DNA from: Gammaproteobacteria bacterium
GTDB lineage: Bacteria; Pseudomonadota; Gammaproteobacteria; Pseudomonadales; Ketobacteraceae
Reading direction: 5' to 3'
NCBI GenBank assembly: GCA_013178375.1
Contig: JABLXQ010000038.1
Location: forward strand, 62,001 to 126,000
DNA: 64,000 nt
Each line of letters starts with the position of its first letter. The first letter of the stretch is position 1. This document shows, piece after piece, positions 27,068 to 35,822 of the stretch. The position numbers and the translations under genes were made by a program. The notes beneath the pieces are model-generated. The model was not told the DNA's origin, did not search any database, and saw only the letters and a program-made list of their open reading frames with translations.

Positions 27068-28051
27068 TATTTTGATCCCACCAGGTATCATCACCGGCCC
27101 TGGGGTTTTCGCAATCCACCGGGCAGTCCGCCGGGGCACCGTTTCAGTATCGAACTGGCACGGGAAGCAGCGCATTTTCTCGGTGAAATCCGGCGCGTGG
27201 TGGGGCATTACCCGTTTCCGCCGGAGCATGTGATTCCCGAAAACGAAGCGCTGCAGATGCTGGAGCGTATCAATGCGCCGCGCAAACTCACCTGGCTCGG
27301 GCACGCCTGTTTCCTGCTGCACTGTGGTGGCCGGGTGATGCTCACAGATCCCTATCTCACCGACTACGCGTCGCCGCTGCCGCTGCGCACTACCAAGCGG
27401 CTGGTGCCGGCGGCCATCAGCATTCGCAATCTGCCGGCGGTGGATACCATCCTGATTTCCCACAATCACTATGATCACCTGGACGCGCCGGCGTTGCGGC
27501 AACTGGCGCAACGGTTCCCCCATGCGCTGGTGTGTGTGCCGCTGGGGTTGCGCGATCTGGTGCGGGAACAGGGCTTCAGGGACGTGGTGGAACTGGACTG
27601 GTACGACGCGCATCGCGACGCGGAGCTGATGATAACGGCGGTGCCTGCCGTGCATGCCTCGCGCAGGGGGGTGGGCGACACCAATCGCTCACTCTGGTGC
27701 GGCTTTTACCTGCAGGTGAATGGCTTCACCACCTATTTCGCCGGCGATACCGCCTACGGCGCCGTCTTCCGCGAGATGGGTGCGACACTGGGGCCATGCG
27801 ATCTGGGACTGGTGCCCATCGGCGCCTACCAGCCCCGCGTACTGATGGCACCGGTGCATGCCACGCCCGAGGAAGCCGTGCAGATCGGCGAAGACCTGCA
27901 GGCGCGGCGTCTGATCGGCATGCACTGGGGCACCATCCGGCTCACCATTGAACCCATGCTGGAGCCGCCTGAGCGCTTTCTGGCAGTGGACTCGCCGATC
28001 CCGCGTCAGGTCATGCGTATCGGCGAAACTCTGGCGCTCGCGGACGCGTAA
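27050..28051 (+). CDS. Metallo-beta-lactamase-fold hydrolase (NAPE-PLD/UlaG-like)
   Basis: This 333-residue protein has the metal-binding signature ISHNHYDHLD (HxHxDH), preceded by the LTWLGHACFLLH strand. Further ligand positions lie in VPAVHAS, FAGDTAYG and IGMHWGTI. This subgroup (L-ascorbate lactonase or N-acyl-phosphatidylethanolamine phospholipase D-like) is often membrane-associated, and the substrate here is unknown. The N terminus is basic and lacks a signal peptide. It is the second copy of a duplicated start region. It follows the CBS gene by 29 bases and may be part of that operon. Confidence 0.85.
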   Translation: MSRRNPYFDPTRYHHRPWGFRNPPGSPPGHRFSIELAREAAHFLGEIRRVVGHYPFPPEHVIPENEALQMLERINAPRKLTWLGHACFLLHCGGRVMLTDPYLTDYASPLPLRTTKRLVPAAISIRNLPAVDTILISHNHYDHLDAPALRQLAQRFPHALVCVPLGLRDLVREQGFRDVVELDWYDAHRDAELMITAVPAVHASRRGVGDTNRSLWCGFYLQVNGFTTYFAGDTAYGAVFREMGATLGPCDLGLVPIGAYQPRVLMAPVHATPEEAVQIGEDLQARRLIGMHWGTIRLTIEPMLEPPERFLAVDSPIPRQVMRIGETLALADA

Positions 28052-28239
28052 TTTTTTCGCGCCGCAAGCCTCTGATCTGCCGTTCAAAACGGTCGTCCCG
28101 TCACAGCGATGGTCGTTGCCCGCCCCACACTCGCCTAAAATCAAACAAGTAAATGATTTGATTGGTAAACAGCTTGTTGCATGGCGATCGTTGCCGAAGT
28201 CACATTCCAAACGTCACTGTCCCGGAATCCGCGCACCGC
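28052..28239. other. Intergenic region before the GGDEF/EAL gene
   Basis: These 188 bases have no convincing gene. A small inverted repeat, CCGTT-CAA-AACGG, lies near 28080-28092 without a T-tract. The frame of the following gene stays open upstream to a TTG at 28162. Confidence 0.35.
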
Positions 28240-30468
28240 ATGCTCGATGTATTGAACCCGCTCAAGCGCCTGACTCACATTCACCATTTTCTGCGTGATT
28301 TCGGCAAACAGGCGCCCAATTGCGAAACCCGAACAGATCTGTTCGAACTGCTGTGCCGGCTGGCAGTGGAACGCGGACGCTATCGCATGGCCTGGGTGGG
28401 TATCCTGCACGGCGAGCAGATCGTGCCGGTGGCTGCGCACGGCGATGGCGAACAGCTGGTGCGACAGAACAAGCTGATCATCACCGAGGGCCGGCACCTG
28501 GACCCGGTCTGCAATGCGATCCGCGACAACGTTTTTTGCGTGATCAACGACGTCGACCGGCAGACTGCACCGCCGCCCTGGTTTGCGGACGTGAAGGCAC
28601 TGGGTGTGAAAGCCATCGCCGTGTTGCCGGTACACTTCAGGCAGAAAGTCGTGGGCATCCTGGCGCTGTATTCGGAACAGGAAAATGATTTTTCCGATCT
28701 CTACACCTTCAGCCTGGAAGAACTGGGTGACGACATCGCCGTGGCGCTGGAGCAGCTGGATGAATATACCCGTCGCATCGATCTGGAACTGCAGCTGAAA
28801 CAGTTGCATCAGGCGGTGGAATGCAGCGCGACAGCCGTCATCATCACCGACAGCAAAGGCAACATCCAGTATGTGAATCCGCATTTTCGCGAGTTGAGCG
28901 GTTTTGACAGCGACGACGTGCTGGGCACCAACGTGATCGAACTGAAAGTGCCGGACATGCCGCAGCTCAGCATGCGCGAACTGTATGACGCCCTGAAAGC
29001 CAATAACGAATGGCGTGGCGAATTGCTGATTAAAACCAGCGAAGGGCAGATGAAATGGACCTACCAGCACATATCCACCATTCGCGACAAGCAGGACGTC
29101 ATCACCCATTTCGTCAGCACCGCCATCGATCACACCGAGCTGCATTTCGCCCAGGAAACCATTGAAAAACTCGCCTACTATGACGAGCTTACCGGCCTGC
29201 CCAACCGCCGGCTTTTTTACGACCGCATCCAGCAAGCGATCAATTGCGCGGAACGTGACGAGGCGCAATTCTGCGTGTTCTACCTCGACCTGGACGGTTT
29301 CAAGAACATCAATGATTCCCTGGGCCACTCTGCTGGCGACCTGCTGCTGAAAACCGTGGCACGCCGCCTGCGGCAGCAGGTGAGGGCGAAGGATTCGGTG
29401 GCGCGTCTGGGCGGCGACGAGTTCACCATCATTGTCACCGACGTGAAGGAAACCCGCGACATCACCATCGTGGCGGAGAACATCATTCGCGCACTGGCAC
29501 AACCAGTGGATATCGGCGACAAGCCAGTGGTGATCACTACCAGTATCGGCATCGCGGTTTTTCCCGGCGACGGTAACAGTATCGACAAGCTCACCCGCAA
29601 CGCGGATCTGGCGATGTATCACGCCAAGGCCAGGGGCAAAAACAATTTCCAGTTTTTTACCGAGGATTTGAATCGCCGGGTGCAGGAACGCGTGGCGCTG
29701 GAACTGCGTCTGCGCGAAGCCTTCCAGGAGCAGCAGTTCCGGGTCGAATTCCAGCCCCAGGTGGATGCCGTGGACGGATCGGTGGTGGCGGTGGAGGCGC
29801 TGATTGCCTGGGATGGCCGCAAGCAGGGAATGCTCACCCGTGCGCAGTTCATGCGTACCCTGGAGGAGTGCGGCCTGATCGTTGATGTATTCGAATGGCT
29901 GCTCACTGCTGCCAGCCGTCAGTGCGCGCTGCTCATGGAACAGACCGGAGTGCGCTTCCGGGTGGCGTTTGGCCTGCCTGCCGCGCTGTTCCGCAATGCG
30001 CCCAAGCTGTACGAACTGCTGGAGCGTTCACTGGCGTTTGCGCGGCTGGATCATCACCAGGTGCAACTGGAAATTCCGGAAAGCGTGATCAGCGATGACG
30101 TGGATTCCAGCCTGAAAATTCTGCGTGAACTGCGCAAGAAAGGAGTGACGCTCGCCATCGACAATTTCGGCATGGGCTTTTCGTCGCTGCGTCACCTGCG
30201 CCGGTTCCGGGTGGATATCATCAAGGTCGATGGTTCATTTGTCCGCGATGTGCTGAATGACGAAAACGATGCAGCAGTAACGTCAGCCATCATCGCATTG
30301 GCCCATCAGCTGGACCTGAAGGTGCTGGCCGAAGGTGTGGATACGATCCAGCACGCGCAATTCCTGGAGCGCTACTGGTGCGATTTCCTGCAGGGCCAGT
30401 TCATCCTGAAATCCGTTGGACGCGAAGCGCTGGCGGAGTTTCTGCAACGGCGGTCGCGCGAATTCTGA
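28240..30468 (+). CDS. GAF-PAS-GGDEF-EAL signalling protein (c-di-GMP turnover)
   Basis: This soluble protein has 742 residues from ATG 28240; a TTG at 28162 could extend it. Domains in order are GAF (about 10-190), PAS (about 190-300), GGDEF with an intact ARLGGDEFTIIV site, and EAL. The EAL domain keeps VEALIAW, LEIPES, the lysine of DIIKVDGSFV and AEGV. However, the substrate-site VNLS reads FGLP and the catalytic DDFG reads DNFG. That pattern suggests an active diguanylate cyclase with a weak or dead phosphodiesterase domain, which may instead bind c-di-GMP or a protein. The family assignment is firm and the activity is inferred. Confidence 0.92.
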   Translation: MLDVLNPLKRLTHIHHFLRDFGKQAPNCETRTDLFELLCRLAVERGRYRMAWVGILHGEQIVPVAAHGDGEQLVRQNKLIITEGRHLDPVCNAIRDNVFCVINDVDRQTAPPPWFADVKALGVKAIAVLPVHFRQKVVGILALYSEQENDFSDLYTFSLEELGDDIAVALEQLDEYTRRIDLELQLKQLHQAVECSATAVIITDSKGNIQYVNPHFRELSGFDSDDVLGTNVIELKVPDMPQLSMRELYDALKANNEWRGELLIKTSEGQMKWTYQHISTIRDKQDVITHFVSTAIDHTELHFAQETIEKLAYYDELTGLPNRRLFYDRIQQAINCAERDEAQFCVFYLDLDGFKNINDSLGHSAGDLLLKTVARRLRQQVRAKDSVARLGGDEFTIIVTDVKETRDITIVAENIIRALAQPVDIGDKPVVITTSIGIAVFPGDGNSIDKLTRNADLAMYHAKARGKNNFQFFTEDLNRRVQERVALELRLREAFQEQQFRVEFQPQVDAVDGSVVAVEALIAWDGRKQGMLTRAQFMRTLEECGLIVDVFEWLLTAASRQCALLMEQTGVRFRVAFGLPAALFRNAPKLYELLERSLAFARLDHHQVQLEIPESVISDDVDSSLKILRELRKKGVTLAIDNFGMGFSSLRHLRRFRVDIIKVDGSFVRDVLNDENDAAVTSAIIALAHQLDLKVLAEGVDTIQHAQFLERYWCDFLQGQFILKSVGREALAEFLQRRSREF

Positions 30469-30498
30469 TTTGCCGTTGCCGCCAGCGTCGCACCCTGA

Positions 30499-31512
30499 TC
30501 AGGCTTCCGCCGTCGCCGTGTAGCGGCCGAAACGCTTGCGGTATTCCGTCGGCGACAATGCCACTTCGCGCTTGAACAGCCGGCGGAACGAACTTACATC
30601 CAGATAGCCCACCTTCTCGGTAATATCGTCCACGCTCAGGATGGTCGACTCCAGCAACCGTTTCGCTTCGTTGATGCGCAGTTTCTGGAAATACTGTTTG
30701 GGTGGCTTGCCGGTGGCCTGATTGAAGCGGCGGATAAAGGTGCGGGGGCTCACCGCCAGCTTGTCCGCCAGATCATCCAGCTGGAATTCCTCCGCCAGAT
30801 TCTGCTGCATCCACTGCACCGCCTGCTGCACCATGTCGTCCTGCTGGCGCAGGTGATGCGATACCGGAATATAAGGCGCCTGCGATGACGACTTGCTCTG
30901 CAGCAAAATGGTTTTTGCGCAGGTCTGTGCCATCTGGCTGCCGGCAAATTTCTCGACCATCGCAATGCACAGATGCATATACGCCGTCACCGCGCCGGAG
31001 CAGAAAATGTTGTTGTCCTCGGTGACGATTTTTTCCAGCTGCAGATTCACTTGCGGAAATGCTTCGTTGAAATGATGCGCCAGCCACCAACTGGTGGTGG
31101 CCTCGCGATTATCCAGCAGGCCGGTGTCAGCCAGCACAAAGGAGCCGCTGCACACGGAAGCCAGGGTCGCGCCCTTCGCATGCTCCCGTTTCACCAGCTC
31201 GCCAATGCTGCCGCGCAGTTCTTTTATCTTTCGCACCACTTCGTTGCCATAGGCATGGTCAATTCCCGGCACGAAACAGATGTCAGGATTGCCAATCTGG
31301 GAGTAGTCGCCGTTTACCGCCACGCTGACCCCGGTAGAGGTTCGCACCGGTTTGCCGTCCTGGGAGTAGATTTTCCAGGAAAACAGGGGGCTGGCGGTAT
31401 TTTCGCGGCATACCCGCTGGTGAATATTGGCGATGTTGAAGATGTCGATCGGGCCGGTGACGCTGGTTCCAAAACATCCGTCAAATGCCAAAACTGCCAG
31501 TTCAGTTGTCAT
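30499..31512 (-). CDS. GlxA-type AraC-family transcriptional regulator
   Basis: This 337-residue protein has an N-terminal DJ-1/PfpI-like amidotransferase-fold domain (MTTELAVLAFDG, with the nucleophile-elbow-like LASVCSGSFVLADTGLL). The C-terminal AraC DNA-binding domain has two helix-turn-helix units (DLADKLAVSPRTFIRRFNQATG and VGYLDVSSFRRLFKRE). Members of this class control carnitine, choline, glycine betaine or arginine use in Pseudomonas; the effector here is unknown. It is convergent with the GGDEF/EAL gene and divergent from a membrane protein gene, which it may regulate. Confidence 0.9.
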   Translation of the reverse strand: MTTELAVLAFDGCFGTSVTGPIDIFNIANIHQRVCRENTASPLFSWKIYSQDGKPVRTSTGVSVAVNGDYSQIGNPDICFVPGIDHAYGNEVVRKIKELRGSIGELVKREHAKGATLASVCSGSFVLADTGLLDNREATTSWWLAHHFNEAFPQVNLQLEKIVTEDNNIFCSGAVTAYMHLCIAMVEKFAGSQMAQTCAKTILLQSKSSSQAPYIPVSHHLRQQDDMVQQAVQWMQQNLAEEFQLDDLADKLAVSPRTFIRRFNQATGKPPKQYFQKLRINEAKRLLESTILSVDDITEKVGYLDVSSFRRLFKREVALSPTEYRKRFGRYTATAEA

Positions 31513-31638
31513 AATTGCTTCCTTTGGGTGGCAAAAAGAGCATCAATATTGTCATTAATGCCACTTTGTCTGATTGCCGTCAAGGGCTAATCTGGACACC
31601 GTAGCAACACGCGATTACCAACAAAGGAGGGTTTCGCC
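31513..31638. promoter_or_regulatory. Divergent promoter region (glxA-type regulator / membrane protein)
   Basis: The 126 bases between two divergent genes must contain both promoters. An AAAGGAGG ribosome binding site for the rightward gene lies at 31622-31629. No certain -10/-35 pair could be assigned. Confidence 0.4.
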
Positions 31639-32169
31639 ATGGCTGCCATCGATACTGTATCCCGCACCATTTCCCATCTCGTTCGTACCGAGTCCCGCTA
31701 TGCCGATGTGTCCGTCGCCGTGCTGGCCGGTCGCGCTGTTGCCCGTCCCATGATGGTTGCCGCCGTCAATGACCATGTGCGCGCCTGGATCGAACACATC
31801 ATCAAGTTTGCGCTGGGTGCTGCCGGCGCGGCCCTGATCCTGTTTCTGCTGAGCAGTCCGGGCCTGCCGTTTCTGGGCGCCTTCAGTGCCGGTCTGGGTG
31901 TGGTGTACCTGGCCAATCTGGCGGATGTGACCCGTTATCGCGATGCCATCTTCTTCATCGTGCCTACCCTGTTCATCTGGGGCATGCTGGGGCTGGATCA
32001 TCACCGGCCGGAACTGGTGGCGCTGACCTGGTTCACCCATGTGTTCATGGGTTTCGTTGGCTCTTTCGTCCGCACCAGCGGTGGCATTGCGGAACTGCGC
32101 ATCTGGTCGCTGCTGATGGGATTCTCACTGGTGAATCTGGTGTACCTGATCAACCATATGAGTCTGTGA
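31639..32169 (+). CDS. Inner-membrane protein of unknown function
   Basis: This 176-residue protein has a soluble N-terminal helix region, then four membrane helices (starting near ALGAAGAALILFLLSS, LGAFSAGLGVVYLANL, AIFFIVPTLFIWGML and LWSLLMGFSLVNLVYL). I do not recognise the family. A strong AAAGGAGG site lies just upstream, so it is likely well translated. It faces the GlxA-type regulator and is followed 24 bases later by a thioesterase gene, possibly in one operon. Confidence 0.75.
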   Translation: MAAIDTVSRTISHLVRTESRYADVSVAVLAGRAVARPMMVAAVNDHVRAWIEHIIKFALGAAGAALILFLLSSPGLPFLGAFSAGLGVVYLANLADVTRYRDAIFFIVPTLFIWGMLGLDHHRPELVALTWFTHVFMGFVGSFVRTSGGIAELRIWSLLMGFSLVNLVYLINHMSL

Positions 32170-32193
32170 TTTGGAAGAAGGTGGTCTTGCGTC

Positions 32194-33000
32194 GTGAGTG
32201 AAGTGCTGTTTCATCCTGATGGTGACCGGTTTGTGCCGACTGCACTGGCCGGCAGTCCCTGGCATCCGGCGCTGCTGCACGGCGGTGCGCCGGCGGGTTT
32301 GCTGGCGCATTGTCTGGAACAGAGCGTCGCCGATCCCCGCCTGCAACCGTCCAGGCTTACCATTGACCTGATCCGCCCGGTGCCGAATGCACCGTTAAGT
32401 GTGGTATTGCGCCGTATCAGGTCTGGCAAGCGCATCGTATTGGAAGAAGCCCAGCTGCAGGCCGGCGGCAAGACCGTTGCCATCGCCACCGGCCTCTTTG
32501 TATTGCCGCAAGCAGTGACTGTGCCGGATTACGCACCGGCGCGGCTACCGCTGACGCCGCCGCCGCATCAGCTGCAGGAAGTCAGTTTCCGTGACGTGCT
32601 GTTTGCCAACAACGACAACATGCCACCGGGGTTGCATACCACCATCCGCCTGCGGCCGATCTCGACCCTTGCTGAAAGCGGGCGCGGTCTGGCCTGGCTG
32701 TCACTGCCTGCACCCGTTGTTGAAGGCTGCATCAATTCCCCCTTCATGCGTGCCGCGCTGACCGCAGATTTCAGCAACGGCGTCGGTCAGCTCAGCCTGG
32801 GTAACAACGTGGGCATGATCAATGCCGACATTACCCTGCAACTGTTCCGCCTGCCGCAGGGCGAGTGGATCGGTCTTGACGCCACCACCCTGGTGCAGCC
32901 CAGCGGTCTGGGTGTGGTGACAGCAGACCTGCATGACTGTGACGGCCTGTGTGGTCTGGTTTCACAGACTGCGATGCCCATGGCCGAATTCGCCAGCTGA
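32194..33000 (+). CDS. Acyl-CoA thioesterase-like (double hotdog) protein
   Basis: This 268-residue protein looks like the thioesterase superfamily with two hotdog halves. The first half shows HGGAPAGLLAHCLEQ and LTIDLIRPVPNAPLSV, and the second shows FMRAALTADFSNGVGQLSL and NADITLQLFRLPQGEWIGLD. The GTG at 32194 has a GAAGAAGGTGG site upstream. The likely reaction is hydrolysis of an acyl-CoA, but the substrate cannot be told. Confidence 0.82.
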   Translation: MSEVLFHPDGDRFVPTALAGSPWHPALLHGGAPAGLLAHCLEQSVADPRLQPSRLTIDLIRPVPNAPLSVVLRRIRSGKRIVLEEAQLQAGGKTVAIATGLFVLPQAVTVPDYAPARLPLTPPPHQLQEVSFRDVLFANNDNMPPGLHTTIRLRPISTLAESGRGLAWLSLPAPVVEGCINSPFMRAALTADFSNGVGQLSLGNNVGMINADITLQLFRLPQGEWIGLDATTLVQPSGLGVVTADLHDCDGLCGLVSQTAMPMAEFAS

Positions 33001-33121
33001 AAGAGGCTGACTGGCCTCCACCGGAACTTTCTCCACCTGAAACGGGTCGAATCGCCAGTTGAAATTGCGGCGACAAGGCCCAATTTTCTTCAGCGTTTCA
33101 GCATTCACATTGGAGGTAGTC

Positions 33122-34480
33122 ATGCACTCATTCCGGCGCGCGTCCCGGCCGCTAGTTGGCGGAATCCTGTTGGCATTCCTGAGCAGTCCGGCCCTGGCAG
33201 CGCTGCCTTTTTTTGACAGCGAAGGGGAAAAAATTCCGTCGCTGGCCCCCATGCTGGAAAAGGTCAATCCGGCCGTGGTGAACATTTCCGTATTCGCGAC
33301 CCGCACGGTGCAGAATCCGTTGCTGAACGACCCCTTCTTCCGGCATTTCTTCAATATCCCCCAGCATGCACCGCAACAGCAACAACGCTCCCAGGCGGCG
33401 GGGTCTGGTGTGATCGTGGATGCGGACAAAGGCACTGTGATTACCAACTACCACGTCATCAAGGGTGCCGATGAAATCAAGGTGTCCCTCACGGATGGCA
33501 GAACGCTGACCGCCAAACTGGTGGGTTCCGATCCCGATGTGGACATCGCCGTGCTGGACGTGGACGCCAAGGATCTTACCGCGCTGAAGATGGCCAATTC
33601 GGAAAAAATCCGGGTGGGTGATTTTGTCGTGGCGATCGGCAATCCCTTCGGCCTGGGGCAGACGGTTACCACCGGTATAGTCAGCGCACTCGGTCGCAGT
33701 GGGTTAGGTATCGAAGGCTATGAAAATTTCATCCAGACCGACGCCTCCATCAATCCCGGCAATTCCGGCGGGGCGCTCGTTGATCTCAGGGGCGATCTGG
33801 TGGGCATTAACACTGCCATCATCGCGCCGGCGGGTGGCAATGTCGGCATCGGCTTCGCCATCCCCATCAACATGGCCATGAATAGCGTCAATCAGATTCT
33901 GGACAAGGGTGAAGTGAAGCGTGGTCAGCTGGGTGTGGTGATCCAGGACCTGACTCCGGATCTGGCGGAAGCCTTCGACCTGAAAGGCAAGCAGGGTGTG
34001 GTGGTGTCGGAAGTGCAGAAAGGCTCGGCGGCGGATGACGCCGGTATCGAAGCGGGGGATGTGCTGATCGAGCTGGATGGCAAGCCTCTGACCGGTGCCG
34101 GCCAGCTGCGCAATCAGGTGGGCCTGAAACAGATCGGTGACAAGGTGAAGGTCAAGTTGCTGCGGGACGGCGATGACCGGGAACTGACGGTGAAGATCGG
34201 CGAGCCCAGCGACAAAGTGGTGGCGTCGGAAGGCCTGCACCGTTTTCTGGAAGGTGCCAGTCTCGCGGCCAGCACTGATCCCCAGGGTGTCGAAATCAAA
34301 GGCATTGAACCGGGCTCTGCGGCCGAGCAGTCGGGCCTGCAGGAGGGGGACGTGATCATCAGCGCCAACAAGAAGCGGGTGGAAACCGTGGATTCCCTGC
34401 GCAAGGCGGTCGCCGGCAGCGACCAGCTGCTGCTGCGGGTAGTGCGGGGTAACATGGCCCTGTATCTGGTTCTGCGTTGA
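33122..34480 (+). CDS. degQ: Periplasmic DegP/DegQ-type serine protease with two PDZ domains
   Basis: This 452-residue protein has a signal peptide (cleavage after about residue 26, SSPALA). The trypsin-like domain has the catalytic His in ITNYHVIKG, Asp in DPDVDIAVLDV and Ser in INPGNSGGALVD. Two PDZ domains follow (GQLGVVIQDLTPDLAEAF and QGVEIKGIEPGSAAEQSGL). It degrades or refolds damaged periplasmic proteins. DegP, DegQ and MucD are hard to separate by eye, so the symbol is a best guess. ATG 33122 has a TTGGAGGT site and begins the signal peptide. It appears to be a single transcription unit with a terminator downstream. Confidence 0.93.
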   Translation: MHSFRRASRPLVGGILLAFLSSPALAALPFFDSEGEKIPSLAPMLEKVNPAVVNISVFATRTVQNPLLNDPFFRHFFNIPQHAPQQQQRSQAAGSGVIVDADKGTVITNYHVIKGADEIKVSLTDGRTLTAKLVGSDPDVDIAVLDVDAKDLTALKMANSEKIRVGDFVVAIGNPFGLGQTVTTGIVSALGRSGLGIEGYENFIQTDASINPGNSGGALVDLRGDLVGINTAIIAPAGGNVGIGFAIPINMAMNSVNQILDKGEVKRGQLGVVIQDLTPDLAEAFDLKGKQGVVVSEVQKGSAADDAGIEAGDVLIELDGKPLTGAGQLRNQVGLKQIGDKVKVKLLRDGDDRELTVKIGEPSDKVVASEGLHRFLEGASLAASTDPQGVEIKGIEPGSAAEQSGLQEGDVIISANKKRVETVDSLRKAVAGSDQLLLRVVRGNMALYLVLR

Positions 34481-34546
34481 TGTGTTATTGAGGGCCGGTC
34501 TGACATCAGCTTCCTCCAATCACGTATTTTATTTGTGATTATATTG

Positions 34547-34580
34547 ATGCCGGGCGCATTGCGGGCCCGGCATTTCCTCT
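34547..34580 (+). terminator. Terminator-like hairpin after degQ
   Basis: A stem ATGCCGGG / CCCGGCAT (34547-34573) is followed by TTCCTCT. The stem is strong and the T-tract weak. It lies about 66 bases after the protease stop. Confidence 0.6.
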
Positions 34581-34705
34581 AAAATTTGCTCCTGACTCGT
34601 ATTTTTATGTCTAAAGGTTCTACTTTTTAGACAAAAAATGTTTTTCGGGCGAGCTGGAGTCATAAAATATCTGCCCAACCTGGTGAACAACGAAGTTCCG
34701 TGGCC

Positions 34706-34936
34706 ATGTCCGAAAAGAAAATATCCTTTTTCTCGCGCCTGCTGGGCGGTCGTCGCAAGGGCCGCACTGATGCACTCACGCCTGACGATATCCGCCGCAA
34801 ACTGGAAGGCTACCGTAACACCGATGGCCCCGCGCATTTCGGCGCGGCCCGCATTTACTCGGTTCAGGAAGCGGACGAAGCCGCTGTTACCGGGGAACAG
34901 TCTGTGTCAGACGGCGGCAAGCCATCTACTGAATGA
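34706..34936 (+). CDS. Small hypothetical protein (76 aa)
   Basis: This short frame has codon choice like its neighbours (G/C-rich third positions). It encodes a basic N terminus (MSEKKISFFSRLLGGRRKGR), a middle DDIRRKLEGYRN helix and a polar tail. No membrane helix or known motif is visible. The upstream site is weak (CGAAG). It lies between the protease gene and the Fur box of bfd. It could be a real small protein; I do not recognise it. Confidence 0.5.
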   Translation: MSEKKISFFSRLLGGRRKGRTDALTPDDIRRKLEGYRNTDGPAHFGAARIYSVQEADEAAVTGEQSVSDGGKPSTE

Positions 34937-34986
34937 CATATCAGGTGCTTCTGCGCATCAGATGCATACGCATCATTTTCTCAATT

Positions 34987-35005
34987 GACAATGATTATCA
35001 TTGGA
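34987..35005. promoter_or_regulatory. Fur box upstream of bfd-bfr
   Basis: GACAATGATTATCATTGGA matches the classic 19-base Fur consensus at 15 of 19 positions, including the whole central AATGATTATCATT palindrome. It lies 41 bases before the bfd ATG, so bfd should be repressed by iron-loaded Fur and induced by iron limitation. Confidence 0.85.
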
Positions 35006-35045
35006 TATATCGTTAACCCAGTCCAGCGTCAGGAGACCGGGTTCC

Positions 35046-35237
35046 ATGTACATCTGCATCTGCAAGGCCGTTACTGAAAAACAGATTCAGCAACATCTGG
35101 CCGAAGGCGTGAATTCCTACCAGGAACTGCGGGAGCGTACCGGAGTAGCCACCCAATGCGGCAAATGCAGTGGTGACGCCCGGTCCTGCATGCGTCAGCA
35201 CCAGTCCTCCCAGAACGTTTCCCTTTACGTGCCCTGA
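35046..35237 (+). CDS. bfd: Bacterioferritin-associated ferredoxin Bfd
   Basis: Bfd (63 residues) is a small [2Fe-2S] protein that reduces bacterioferritin iron and releases it. The four cluster cysteines are in the BFD arrangement: CIC near the N terminus (MYICICKAVTEKQI) and QCGKC in the middle. The ATG at 35046 has an AGGAG site 11 bases upstream. A Fur box precedes it and bfr follows. Confidence 0.94.
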   Translation: MYICICKAVTEKQIQQHLAEGVNSYQELRERTGVATQCGKCSGDARSCMRQHQSSQNVSLYVP

Positions 35238-35250
35238 CCCCTGCGTTAGC

Positions 35251-35279
35251 CTTGGGTGGTTAGGCAGTGACCACCCAGG
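35251..35279 (+). promoter_or_regulatory. Hairpin overlapping the bfr ribosome binding site
   Basis: TGGGTGGT (35253-35260) pairs perfectly with ACCACCCA (35270-35277), extendable by two weaker pairs into the GGGGAG that serves bfr. There is no T-run, so it is unlikely to be an intrinsic terminator. It might limit bfr translation or stabilise a processed end. Confidence 0.5.
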
Positions 35280-35290
35280 GGAGTCAGCGT

Positions 35291-35761
35291 ATGCAGGGCG
35301 ACAAGAAAGTCATCGAATACCTCAACAAAATCCTCGGCAATGAACTGATTGCAATCAATCAGTACTTCCTCCACAGCAAGATGTACAAGAACTGGGGCTT
35401 CGGCGAGCTGGGGGAGCACGAATACCACGAATCCATCGACGAAATGAAACATGCGGACAAGCTGACCGACCGCATCCTGTTTCTGGAAGGCCTGCCCAAT
35501 TACCAGCACCTGGGCAAACTGCGCATTGGCGAGAACGTCAAGGAAATGCTGCAGTGCGATCTGGATCTGGAGCGTGACGCGTTGCCAGTGTTGAAGGAAG
35601 GCATCGCCTATTGCGAGAAAGTGCAGGACTATGTCACCCGCGAGTTGATGGTGAAAATCCTGGATTCGGAGGAAGAACACATCGATTGGCTGGAAACCCA
35701 GCTGAGCCTGATCGACCAGGTCGGTTTGCAGAATTACCTGCAGTCCAAGATGAGCAGTTAA
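35291..35761 (+). CDS. bfr: Bacterioferritin
   Basis: Bacterioferritin (156 residues from ATG 35291) forms the 24-mer iron storage shell. Ferroxidase ligands are present: Glu18, Glu51 and His54 (DEMKHADK), and the later EEEH pair. The haem-binding Met52 is also there, so this is a haem-type subunit. A GGGGAG site lies upstream. Together with bfd it stores and mobilises iron. Confidence 0.95.
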   Translation: MQGDKKVIEYLNKILGNELIAINQYFLHSKMYKNWGFGELGEHEYHESIDEMKHADKLTDRILFLEGLPNYQHLGKLRIGENVKEMLQCDLDLERDALPVLKEGIAYCEKVQDYVTRELMVKILDSEEEHIDWLETQLSLIDQVGLQNYLQSKMSS

Positions 35762-35822
35762 TCGAGCCGGGTGTTGGGGCGGGTGCGATTCGGCGCCAGC
35801 TCTTGCACCAGTTGAACCCCCT

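Noticed and set aside
34609-34632. GTCTAAA / TTTAGAC hairpin followed by an A-run
   Set aside because: AT-only stem with weak stability; it could be part of a promoter region but no direction or role is supported.
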